From contig QPMI01000102.1 in NCBI GenBank assembly GCA_004431415.1, positions 124,001-188,000 on the forward strand: a stretch of DNA of 64,000 nucleotides, read 5' to 3'. Positions within the stretch are counted from its first letter, which is position 1. Every line of letters starts with the position of its first letter. The stretch is from Cyanophora paradoxa (taxonomy: Eukaryota > Glaucocystophyceae > Cyanophorales > Cyanophoraceae). Shown here piece after piece: positions 53,501 to 64,000 of this stretch. Under the pieces are notes generated by a model. The model saw only the letters and a list, made by a program, of their open reading frames with translations. It had not been told where the DNA came from and did no database searches. The translations under genes were made by a program, and so were the position numbers.

Positions 53501-55875
53501 AGGCCGTCGAGGGCGAAACTGACGCGGCCGAGCGGGTCCGGGGTCCCGGTGGCGTAGCTGCGTGAATACGTATATACTCGAACGGTCATTGATCAACGAG
53601 CAAAATTAAGGCACATAGGAAAGGCCGGGTTCACATTTTATAAATATGCGCTTATTATTAATGAAGCTTATATTAGTATACGTAAACGCACCTGAGCCAC
53701 ATGCGGAGGAAGCGCGAGTCGGCGCCGTTGAGGAGACTTCGCGCCCAAGAACACGCAACGATCAGATTGAAGATAATAATGAAACCGAACAGTCAGAACA
53801 CGGAATTCGAATTATAATTATGGAATTAATATTGGAGCTTCAAGCGAGAAAGAGCCGGACCGCAGGCGGTACTTGCGCGGCTCGACCTTAAGCACGGGCC
53901 ACGCCTGCGTTGATTATCAAATCAGGTATTTATTCGCTCTTTACCTCATCGCATTAATTTATGATCTTTCGCTCGCCTTGCCGTTGGCGAGGAAAACGCT
54001 GCCAAAGAACTCGGGGCTGATGCTCGGCTCGCGGCGGAGGCGGCCGTCCTCGTAGAAGTCTGAGAAGGGCAGGGCGCGAGCGCTCGCGGCCTCAGATCGA
54101 TGCGAAACTATTTCATTCGAAGCAAATTGAAGCCCTCGTGTACGTACCCTTGTCCTGGATGGCGATGGGGACCTCGTAGGGGTGCACCGGGAGGGGAAGG
54201 AAGCCATCGGTCCTGCCCGTGTCGCGGAAGTCGCTGATCATGGATATATATATGAGTACTCACGAATCAAGATACGCATACAGTGAGCGCGCGCTCGCGC
54301 GATCGCGAATCGAACCGGATGAGGTAGAAGCCCGCAAGGCCGGTGTACGGGCCGAGACGGGTGATCCCGAGCGTGTGGTCTGAAAAGAATAAATTACAGG
54401 CATGTACTCGTGCACATGGTAAAATTAAATGCATTCGCTTTTAAAATTGATTATATAAAGGAGGCACCGTGGTACCAGAGGTTGCCGGCCTCCTGCTCGT
54501 TCGAGTAGACGAAGTCGCGCTTGCGATAAGCGGGCCCTGAGCATTGTAATTCATAATACTTAGAAACATGGCGTTCCGAACGATATCGATGCGTTTATCA
54601 TATAAAATGCCGAATCAAACACGATCGCGCACCTTGGCGAGGAATGCCTTCGCCGTAGGCATTAAGGGTCTCGAGGGCGGCCCGGCACTTGTCGTTAGAG
54701 TTCAAATAAGCTTCGTCGGCAAGGAACCACGTCTGATATCATTCGTGCATGGAGGTTGCTTCAAGATTGGCAATACATCAATACTGAATAAATAAATCAG
54801 AGCGGCTCTCACCTCGGGATGCCCGTCGGATGCAGGCTCAGTCCGGCCGCCGTGGAGGTGGGTCACTGCGAATCCACACAACACTCAGATGAACCGTTGA
54901 AGTGCAATCGAAAAAGAATTATATATGTTAAACGCTGCGGCCATCGGATCCGATTGCAATTGCAAGCACCCATGGGCATGGGGCCGTAGTAGAACTGGTC
55001 AGGGAAGGTGCCGGGCGGGCTCGCGGCCCCGAGCGCCCAGTGGATAGTGGTGTCGACGGGGACGGTGTCCAGGGGCCCGCACTGTGCACCGCGTTTAACA
55101 TAATTCGACTAAAGCAAAGTCGAAGCTTAAGTGAGCGGCTAACCAGCTCGTTGATCCATTCGACGCGCGTCCGGAGACCCTTCCGCACCTCAAACGTGCG
55201 CCCTTTGGGGAGCGCGGTCAAGTTCGGGACACGAGTATTGATTTGACGTCTAATTATTATTTTAGGCCTCGTACCGGGATAGGTGGGCTCCTGCTGCCCT
55301 TCGCTGGAGCACGACGCGTGCCCTGCGTAGCCGAAGAGCGGGGTCGGGCCGGTGCCGAGGCCCAGGTCCTGGGCGAACTGCGCCCGCGCTTGCATCAGCG
55401 GTGCCGGGCTTAAGCTTAATCATGAGAGTGGAAGCCAAAAGACCTCCCGGGCGGCGATCTTGAACTTGCCGCCGCAGTTGCCGGACTTCCACACGAAATC
55501 CGGATCGAGCGCGTTCTTGAGCTGCGCGCGCGTGTCCAGACCGGCAGTGTGGTCATGATCATGACCGGTACCGCTGCTCGAGTCGCGCATGCATGCGCAG
55601 GCCGCGGGCGACGTCGAGAACGTTACTCACCTCATTCACAAAGAATGGTACGGTCTCCGGGACCAGCGGTTCCAGCGGCGGCGGCGACGCTGCGCCGACG
55701 CGCGCGCGCGGCGCTACATGAGAATTTCTGCGGGGCAGGGCGAAGGGACGGCGCGGGCCGCCGGGCCGGGCCGGGACATCGATGGCGCACGCTGCTCAGG
55801 CACGTGCACGGCGGCGGCGAGCGCGAGGCTCAGCAGGCCCAGGCCCAAAAGGGCGACCAGGGCGGAAGCGCGCAT
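50549..55875 (-). CDS. Secreted multicopper oxidase (bilirubin oxidase / CotA-like laccase group)
   Basis: Many-exon gene from ATG 55875, with signal peptide MRASALVALLGLGLLSLALA, to TGA 50549-50551. Copper motifs are seen across exons: VTHLHGG near 54.85 kb (with ASDGHPE after it, as in CotA and phenoxazinone synthase), GNLWYH near 54.5 kb, PIHFHL near 51.6 kb, and the type-1 site HCHILSHEDNEMM formed by joining the exons ending near 50.97 kb and starting near 50.81 kb. PTPLFGYAGH and PTYPGTRPK support the same subgroup. It would oxidise phenolics, tetrapyrroles or metals with reduction of O2 to water, outside the cell or in the secretory system. Introns are short and AT-rich, with frequent AAGCTTAA and GAATTCGAA palindromes. 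The C-terminus is Cys-rich (PFCSGCTPSHGNDH). Exact borders of middle exons are not resolved. Confidence 0.88.
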
Positions 55876-57011
55876 TCCTGCAGATGCCTCGGAGCGCGCC
55901 GCGCACCAGATTCCGAATGCGACGACGACGTCGATTACTGGGCTTTGCTTTGCTGGGCTACCCGCCAGCTGCAGGCTGCTTTTATATGATTATACCTTCA
56001 TGATCAAGTTCACTCCGCGTTGTCGAACTTCAATTGTAATTGACAATCGCCGCTGAAAGACAGTCTCACCAATCAATTATCCGAATCGGGTCAGAGAAAA
56101 CCAGTTCGGTCGAATTGTTTCATGTTTCGGAGCATTGCACACGCATATTCCGCACCAGAAAACTAGTTTATTAAGGAAAAACCCAGAAAACCAGAAAGCA
56201 GCATTTTGACGTTTCGCATGTGAACGTTCGCGAGCAGGAAAACCCACTTCGCGGCTTTTCGTCCTCTGAGGTTGATTGCGGAACCGAATGGGCGTGCTCG
56301 TTGCGTTCCTAAGCTGCACTGCCACTGCGGCACCTGCACGTCAAGCTAAGTTCAACGGTTCGAACGTCAGGCATAACGTCGACCCGTCATGCCAGAATTG
56401 TGGCCTCAGCCTCTCTCACTTCGCATGACTTGACGCGCTTCTTTACTCGCTCATGAGAGAGAACCAGTTAACGTTTGATTTTCTTTGGAGACGGATAACC
56501 AGATATTTAACCGTGACCGGCTACAGTGAAGAACAGATTTAATTTCATGTTGATCTAGATCGCTGCCTTCGAATTCGACAGGACTGCAGCTAACTGATTG
56601 AGCTGACCTGCAGCTGTTCAACACAAAATATAAAAGACTTTTGCTTGATATGAACTGCCTTCCAGGGCCTACAAAAACGTATATAAGGGCCTTTCTCCGC
56701 CATCGACAGTCGATATCGATGAATGTCTACGTTTTTCGAAGATCATCTTGGCCCTTCTAATCTAGATCTGAAATGAATCTAATCCTGACTCGACGAATTC
56801 AATCCATAAATGAATTTAATCTCGTGAGTTGGGCGCGAGCTCACGCATGCGGAACCTAATGCAACATTAAGGTGGCGAAACACGCGCCAATGAACGATAT
56901 ATAAAAAGTTAACGATACGCATATATAGAATAAACGCTGCGACGATACACAAATGCATGTCGAGTCACATGCATGATGCTGCCGCCGCCGCTGCGCGCTG
57001 CTGCTGCAACT
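55876..57011. other. Intergenic region, AT-richer
   Basis: Upstream flank of the multicopper oxidase gene and downstream flank of the next ORF. Only short frames occur, none with a recognisable motif. I see no repeat array or RNA gene in it. Confidence 0.5.
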
Positions 57012-57750
57012 TCAGCTGCAATCGATATTATATTCACTGCCGATCCCCTGCAGCTGCAAGAACGGGCAGCAAGCAGGCCACTTTGTCGGGGATTTATCGG
57101 TGGAATAGCGAGACCTGTCCCAGACCCAGTCTCTGCAATAAACGCCCACGTCCTGCTTGGATGGCCGCCTCGCCGGGGGCAGCACGAACGGCACGTCGTC
57201 GCCGATCACCGTTGCAGTGGCCGAGCCCGGCGGGGACGTGCCGGCGCTGCTCGTGAGGGTTGCGTTGCATCTAATTTCACCCGCTGTCTTCGCAAGAAGG
57301 GTCACATCTGCCGCAACTTGCGACGTACGCGAGGGGAGGCTGTCCTCGAAATACGTCTGGATGGTCTGCTGCGTCGAGTACGCGGTGATGTGGGCCTCGA
57401 TGCGAGCGCGCGAGGAGAAGATTACATCGACGGTCGCCGTGCTGAAATAATCGTCGAAGTTGAAGTACCCGTCAGGAACAACCGAGGGACCGCAGACAAT
57501 ATTGGCAGTCGTGGGGACCGCATCGCCGCTCCACACGTTGAAGACGAAGACGCGCAGGGACTGCTGATATTGCCTGAACTGGCCCCAGTCCGTCGAAGTG
57601 ATGAATACAATGGGCTCCGCGGGCAGAGACTGGCGGAGAGGGACGAACGGTCCCCGAGCTCGCATCGATATCGGCGATGATCGTCGGCGCTGGCGAGACA
57701 CGGCCGATGAAGCGCACGCCCCTTTCTGCAGCTCCATTCACGTAGAACAT
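57012..57750 (-). CDS. Hypothetical protein
   Basis: A minus-strand frame of about 220 residues reads as a plausible protein from near 57669 (MRARGPFVPLRQSLPAE) to a stop at 57012: IVFITSTDWGQFRQYQQS, VFVFNVWSGD, GYFNFDDYFSTATVDVIFSS, then a Thr/Ser-rich part and a Cys-containing end. A neighbouring frame from the ATG at 57750 (MFYVNGAAERGVRFIGRVSP, then APTIIADIDASSG) looks equally protein-like and would join by a one-base shift or an unrecognised splice near 57665. No family recognised. Confidence 0.45.
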
Positions 57751-58773
57751 TGATATGTTTTACATGTGCCGTGGTGTATCAATGCGACGTCCTTTTTTTG
57801 CGAAAACAAAGCTCGCCAAGTCGTTCGGTAGAGGTAGGTTCTAGGGGATACTTCGCCTGCGAAAAGCTGCTCGGGCCGCAACACTGTGACACGTTCAAGC
57901 TCACAGCGGGCTCCACCGGTTCACAGCGGGCGAGGCGGGGCGGGGCCGGAGCCCCCTCCAACCCCTCCGCCCCCAGCGCACCTCAGCGCTAGCGGAGCCC
58001 GGCGAAGCCCTTCGGAGCCCGCGGCCGGCGAAGCCCAGCGCTAGCGGCGCGTTGCAGCGGTACACAGCGGGCGGGGCAGGGGCAATAATCACGTCTCCAG
58101 AAATTCGGCATGCCTCACCAGACCGGCGTGCATCTGGACAGCGCGCCGCGCGCCCCACCCTCTGCCCCGCCCTACCAGGCCCAACAGGTTTCACAGCGGC
58201 CAGCCCGTTACCCCTTCCGAAGGACTTCGCAGGCGTAGATCTAGACGGACTGCGTGAGACAGTCGCCAATTCGTTCATTGGTGTACTATGTATACGTGAC
58301 GGCCATCGCCAGGGACTGGCAGGGCCGGGCGCCTCATGCCATGATCAGGGAGTTCGCTGCCATTCGAATATTATTTCGACAAGATTGTACATATTCATAT
58401 CGACTGATCTCAATCTAGATTGTATGGGAAGACTGATTATGATAGGAGCTGATCCGACAAAGCCAACGTCGACGTCGACGCCGATAAGGTTAGACGCCAA
58501 CTTTCGAGGTTTGCAAGATCGAGAAGATATGAAGTACGAAAGAAATGCTACGTTTACGGCAGAGAGAATGTAAATGTATCCATACAAACTTCGAGTCGAT
58601 TGAATTAACGTTAGAGATCGACTCGTAAACAGAAGAGAATTTCGAAAGTGTACGATTCGGAAAGCATGCCTTGCAACCGCACACGAATGTACTGCATTCG
58701 AGAGTAGGTCTTTCATGTAAAGCCTTGAATTTCACTGAACGTTGCAGCGGCCGGCCGTGCCGAAGACTGGGGC
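57751..58773. other. Intergenic region with short GC-rich repeats
   Basis: 57980-58045 carries repeats of GCGCTAGCGG and GCGAAGCCC words, and CACAGCGG recurs several times from 57902 to 58195. No ORF is supported. Confidence 0.45.
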
Positions 58774-61700
58774 CTACACCTTGAGGCGGCTGAGGAAGCG
58801 CAGCTTCAGGGTGAAGAAGGGCGCCTTCTCCTTCCCGTGCGGTCCGTCCTCGAACTCGGCCGGCTGCAGCTGCTTGAGCTTGGCGCTCTGCCCGAGCCCG
58901 AGGGCGTTGGCGGGGTCGACCTTCCCGAAGTACAGCAGGTCCAGCAGATTTTGCAGCTGCGCCTTCGCCTGCGGATTCCAGGGCGCGCGCGCGCGCGTGA
59001 GCGCAGATGCAGATCTAGAGCTCCCAGCGCAGCAGAGGTCGCGCTGGCGCTTCTCGGGGCTGCCGATACTGCGGCGCGCACCAGGGCAATGTACAGTTCC
59101 TTGGTGCGACGGGAGAGGAGGCAGAAGGGCTTGATGTAGAGGGCGGGGAGGGTGGGCGGGTCCGCGTATAGTTGGGATTTCGGCATCTTTTCCAGGTCGT
59201 CCAGCTCCTCGTCCGACGGGGCGAGGCAGCCGGCGTTGATGAGGCGGCGGCAGAACTCCGCGTGCTTCGACTGCGCCAGCAGGTCTGCTCGCGGCGCCGG
59301 GATTGGGAATCGGTCAAAGATCACGAGAGGCGGGCGGCCGCGGGCGGAGGCAATTGCAAGACGCACATGGCAGCTCGGACATGATACGCTCCTTGTGCTT
59401 CTCGAAGCGCGCGGCGCTCTTCTCGTCGTCGGTGTTGGAGGCGCTCACGCGACCCAGGTGGTACCTGATTAAACTTCAATACGAGCGAGCAAGTTCATGC
59501 ATTCAAGGAGGCGAATCGGCGAGTCGCACCCGCAGGCGGCGATCTTGCGGAGGTACTCGACGGGGTCGTCCCAGCACATTGCCTTGAGGTACCGCCCCAT
59601 GGTGATCGCCGCCTGGTTGGTCCCCTCCTCGCTCCCGATCGAGTCGTCGGGGTTCTCCCTCGACTCCTCGACTAGATCGCTGTGCCCGAATTGAGGTAAC
59701 CGGTCAACTTAAATTCAAATGCTCAAATAGTAGTAAAGGGGATTAGAATTCGAAGCGGTGATATGCGCACAATTCATCCTTGACCTCCTCCGGGAGGTGG
59801 ACTGGCCCGTAGCGCTGCGGCCAGCGGGTCGCCTTGTTCCATTCAAACCAGTTCGAAGCCCACGTGAAGCGGATGTTCGGATTTTGTAGGGGGTCCGACG
59901 TCCAGACCGGCTTCAAAAAGGCGTTTTGTTTTTCCAGGCGCATTTCGGAATCCAAAAATATGAGGGGCCATTGCCAGACTCTGACTTGAAGCCTGCAAGA
60001 CAGTTGTGAATGATTGTGAACGACGACACTAGGAGAGACCTCCCGCCCCCTTTTCTACATACATGTTAGCTACATACATAACTATATAACCTTTAACATA
60101 GATATATAAGAGTTTGCCTGGACGTCTCTCCTCTCCGCATTTGTGGGCATGGCGTCCAAATACAATTGAAAATGCGCACCAGTTTTTCACTACGAAATCC
60201 ACGATCGCAGGGAAGCGGATGGCGGGGTCCTGCCCCGCGAACATTAACGTTAGCTGAAGTAATGTAATGAAGCTGAAGTTAGCTGTAATGTAATAACGTA
60301 ATGTTAATTAACGTTAGCTGAAGTAATGGCGACGATGCGCGCGTCGGCTCCACGATTGCATAATTTATAGTCAGCAGACCAGCGAGAGGCCGCGAATCTC
60401 GCGCGTGTCGATAGGGCGTGGGACGTAGTTCTTCGCCTCGGCTGCCTCGTCGACGTAGTCGAAGCACTCGAGCGAGAAATCTGACGAAGGGAATTTCAAT
60501 ATTCAGCGGCTCGACCTAGCTGAAGGAGCGCACCGAGGAACATGCGCTTCGTCTCGCGGGCCAGAGCGGCTGCGTCGATGCGGGTTCCCAGGATCCACTC
60601 CAGGAGACGGCCGATGAGAAAGGTGCGCCGAATCTCGGCCCCGGCGCGCGCCTCCCACTGCAGCAGCGCCTCCTGGCGCACGAGGTAGCAGAGCTGCGAG
60701 AATTTGTAGATTGATATTGTAATCAATTAATCATAATACAAGCTCCGGAAGGAAGTCGATCGGACCTCGTCGAATCGGAGAGCGTCTGGAAGGATGGATG
60801 TCCCGTGCATCTGCTTCAGCTTGTCGCGAAGCGCCGTGATCTTGTCGGACTTCTCGCGGATCTAGAGAGCGTAATTCTCATTTTAGATAAATGAAGACGC
60901 TGGCTTACAATTGGGTACCTTCACTTGAAGATTTAGAATATCTGCTTTCAATTCTTGGTTCAAGTTGTACTTGACATGCCACTTCGTTTTCGAATTCAAA
61001 TTCGAATTCGAGTTCTTCTTTGCTTCCTCGAGCGCGATCGCCTCCAGCTCGTTCAGCTTGTTCAATTGCGACTTTAAGTTCGCCTTCATCCTGATGCGTA
61101 CGAGATGAGCGTTAAGCCTTTCTGAAGCACGGCGAGTTCGAAGGCAGATAATGCAATTGCTCAGTTAAGAGAAATAATTTAAGTTGAAGGGGATTTAAGA
61201 CGTTTTGAATATATGAACGTAGAGCTGCGGGGCGACTCACTGGTCCAGTTCGATCTCGTCCTTGCCCACCTCCAAGACGGCGTTGACGGCCCACTGATCC
61301 AGATTTCCTACGACGCCCGCGCCGCTGACATTCACCCACGCGTCGGCGTGGCCGTCGACGTCTCCGGAGCCAAAGCTGTCGTTCTCGAACGTGAGGTCGC
61401 CCTCCGCCATCACTGCGTTCAGCCTGCGCGAGAATCAGATCAAGATCAAGAACACGGTCCATGTACTCCTCTGGCTTCAAATTCAGCGATTTGAAGGCAG
61501 GCGGCGCACTTCCACTCCTTCATCACGCGGTGGGCCTGCACGAGCCTTCCGATGAAACCCTCCAGCTGCATGTGCGTGCCCGCGGGTTAGACACATCACC
61601 ATCGCAGCAGCTCGCGCTCCGGATCCCCGGCCCGAGAATGTATTGCAGCGCACCTCTTCCTGAGATATGAGGTAGTGACGTGTCAACCGCCGCAGGAAGT

Positions 61701-63674
61701 GGCCCAGCCCGCGTCCGGCACGGTTGATTCCTTCAATACCGCTCCACTCGAGCTCTTTCTTGCGGCGCTGATTGAAATACGTTTCCCTGTTCCATGCAGA
61801 CCGAGGTTAGACAAGGGCAAGTCGCCACCACAAGCAAGTCTCGAACCTCGCCGCGTCCAGGGTCGGGGACATTGCAGTACGCTGGAACCAGGACTGCGAT
61901 AACGAATCGAGGGCGCGCGTCATGATCAGCTTGGCGGTGCGAATGCACGTGCAGACGACAGCGCGTGCGGACCCAGTGGAACGTCTTTGCTGCGAGCTCG
62001 AGCGTGAGGGCACCCTCTACTCCGAGCTGGAAAACGTTGGCGCTGTTAAGGCTGTACATGTCCCACGCGCGTCGCTGATGGCTGCCCTCCGGCTGCCCGC
62101 TCGCCATCGTCCGCGGTATTTCTCTCGAGCTCAGGCCGGCTCCGATCTCCAGGACCTCAAAGTCGATGAAGGCGCCGTGCTTGTTGATGCCGCGCTGCCA
62201 CACGCGAACGCGAGATGCGCGATTTAATTAGAATTCGAAGCCGACAGCATTCAACTTGGCAATTAGCCAAGCGACTGCAAGATTGCGCACGAAGACGGAA
62301 CGCAGGTGGATCTTCTTCTCCGCTTCGGAAAACAGCTCCGGGTTGCTCTGGTCTCGTCCCAAGCAGCAGCACAGGTACCTCCTCAGCTCGGTGCGCAGGC
62401 GCTTCCAGAAAGATTTTGACTGCTGGTCGCTAAGCGCCAGATCTTGTAGAAACGCCTCCGCTCCCTCGCTCAAAACCTGGAAGTCGCGATCGACAAAACT
62501 TCAGAAGAACCTTCAGGAAGTCGACGAACTAAATTGTTCTAGAAAGCTGTTCTGGAAAGCTTAAAGAAGCTTCTACTGTTCTAAAATTGCAATTGATCTA
62601 ATATTAATTGTTCTAGAAGATTAAAAACCGTACGTCGAATATGAAGCGCATGTGGTGAGGCCGCCCGTTTGCGTACACGCTCCAAACATTGTAAAACTTC
62701 CCGGATGCATCGCCACATCGGTGGCCAGACCCCGTGGCAGGCTCTCCCTTGGAATTCGAAGCCAGATGTTCTTTTACTCGCCCCGTCCCTTGACTGCGAG
62801 CCTCTATTGGTATGAAAGGATTGCCTTCGTCATTCTTATCGACGAGAACTCCCGCCGGCGACGACCACGGGTTCGCGATGCCTCCACCGTAGAAAGGTTT
62901 ATCGTGGCGCGAGCTTACGTTGAACCAAATCTGCCGGATTGCGAGCATGAACACCCGAAGCAGTGCTCACATTTATGTTTCATTTGTATGTGCACGTGCG
63001 CGGACCCGGAAACGGTTCGGGCACGTGCATGTCTTTGATGCATCGGAGCCGGAGGCAGATTTGGGACCATGGCCACGAGCTCGTCCATTCTTTGGAAGGC
63101 TCACGCAATCCTGGACGCGATTCGAATTTGAGATTAAAGCGGTTAATGTACAATTCGAAATACATTTGAAATCGGCGTCAAGATTCAAATACGCACCAGG
63201 TACGAGTACGAATACTTACGGGGGCCGCTTCTGGCGGAGACCAGCGCTGAGGCGTGCTCGACGGGCTTATCCATGTGGCGGTGCGAATCTTTTCGGGCGT
63301 GTTGGACAAGACCAAATCCATCCGCTGTCACGACTGCGCGCTCGCGCAAGCTTTATGATAAGCTCAAGCTCGATCGCGAGCTAGCGCTCTAGAGCTTCGG
63401 ATCTCCTCGGCCTGAACGGATTTACCGTCTGGCAGAGATTTGGCAAACATCTGAAGGCCTGTGCGATTGACTGGTCGATTCCCTTTGAGTTCTGCCCCAC
63501 TCGTTGCCGATGTGGCAGTTGGATCGGCCCAGGTCACTTTCTCTAGGATCGTGGTCTGGAGCCCACGTGGTTTCGACGACAAAGTGATCCTGCAGGAATA
63601 AACTTAAGTATAGACCGATCGAGCGATAAGGAGCTCGAGAAAGCTTCTTACGTCGAGTAAAGAGCGTTGCCCAT
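58774..63674 (-). CDS. Hypothetical multi-exon protein with an N-myristoylation-like start
   Basis: The first exon is short: ATG at 63674, exon 63652-63674, a perfect GTAAGA donor, a 62-bp intron, and exon 2 from 63589, giving MGNALYST followed by ITLSSKPRG. Gly2, Asn3 and a Ser/Thr nearby fit an N-myristoylation signal. Later exon-like blocks include PFYGGGIANPWSSPAGVLVD, WKRLRTELRRYLCCCLGRDQ (Cys-rich, possibly acylated), RAGRGLGHFLRRLTRHYLIS, FLIGRLLEWILGTRIDAAAL, ITMGRYLKAMCWDDPVEYLR and a C-terminal exon ending FFTLKLRFLSRLKV with its stop at 58774. I do not recognise the family, and more than one gene could be present. Middle exon borders are approximate. It lies 60 bp from the next gene. 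Confidence 0.5.
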
Positions 63675-63734
63675 GGGCCATATCGGTCCTAGGGCCGTAT
63701 CATCAAAGGCATATATAGATAGAAGCTTAAGGCG

Positions 63735-64000
63735 CTAGCGCTGCAGCTGGGCCGGGGTTCCGATGGTACCATGCTCCTTGATCGTGTCCGACTCTTCCTG
63801 CATCTTCTCTTTCGTTTTCCTGGTGGCAAGCGGAAAGTAGGGGGTTGGAATTCAGCAAGACGCGCGTGCATGTGGAAAGGGGCATTCTCGCCGACCTGTA
63901 AATCTCCTCGTAGCTGCACCCAGGAAGAGAGCCACATTAAAATATTATTGAGACAGCGAAGGCAAGCATTCGAAGAATTCGGAAGGGTCGCGCCTCTTGT
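63735..64000 (-). CDS. 3' end of a further gene (partial)
   Basis: Two terminal exons on the minus strand. The last, ending at the stop 63735-63737, reads KTKEKMQEESDTIKEHGTIG and TPAQLQR. It joins in phase to an upstream exon ending YEEIYR near 63.9 kb. The rest lies beyond the window. The product is not recognised from so little. Confidence 0.5.

Noticed and set aside
1-64000. CRISPR arrays, bacterial operons, rRNA or tRNA genes
   Set aside because: The direct repeats present are LTRs, split repeats or minisatellites without spacer structure. Genes are intron-rich and eukaryotic. I saw no rRNA or tRNA, though a tRNA could be missed by eye.

Overview
The window looks like nuclear DNA from a GC-rich eukaryotic microbe, probably a unicellular alga. 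Genes are packed closely on both strands and cut by many short introns. The conserved products are eukaryotic or plastid/mitochondrial: a nuclear-pore basket protein (TPR), an ABC1K/UbiB kinase and a cofactor-independent phosphoglycerate mutase. The exact group (pelagophyte, haptophyte, green lineage) cannot be settled from the sequence alone.

Layout. 1-674 (+) is the 3' end of phosphoglycerate mutase. 972-9782 (-) is a long coiled-coil TPR/MLP nucleoporin. It is head-to-head, across 128 bp, with a 15-exon 2-oxoglutarate/Fe(II) dioxygenase at 9911-13781 (+). A RING-finger protein lies at 14314-15040 (-). 15412-40616 is a retroelement island. First comes a 5.5-kb tyrosine-recombinase-type (DIRS/PAT-like) element at 15586-21077 with split direct repeats A1, B1-A2 and B2, a gag-like ORF and an RT-RNase H ORF, but no recombinase gene. 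Next, 133 bp away, is a 19.4-kb Ty3/gypsy-type LTR element on the minus strand (21211-40615). Its 301-bp LTRs are identical by eye, and it holds about 7 kb of unrecognised coding sequence, including a large open frame on the opposite strand.

From 40.6 kb host genes return, all on the minus strand: a three-exon secreted protein (40914-42058), ABC1K kinase (43094-48857), a secreted multicopper oxidase (50549-55875), a hypothetical ORF (57012-57750), a many-exon gene starting with a myristoylation-like MGN (58774-63674), and the 3' end of another gene at the right edge. Introns right of about 49 kb are visibly AT-richer than those on the left.

Gene-structure themes. Several introns need GC donors to keep conserved proteins in frame (six of fourteen in the dioxygenase). 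Introns in genes on both strands carry long tracts that read as poly-C in the sense of transcription. The two most unusual objects are the split-repeat element without a recombinase, inserted into one copy of a local tandem repeat without an extended target duplication, and the giant LTR element with its antisense frame and a CCCTTTT heptamer joining protease to RT.
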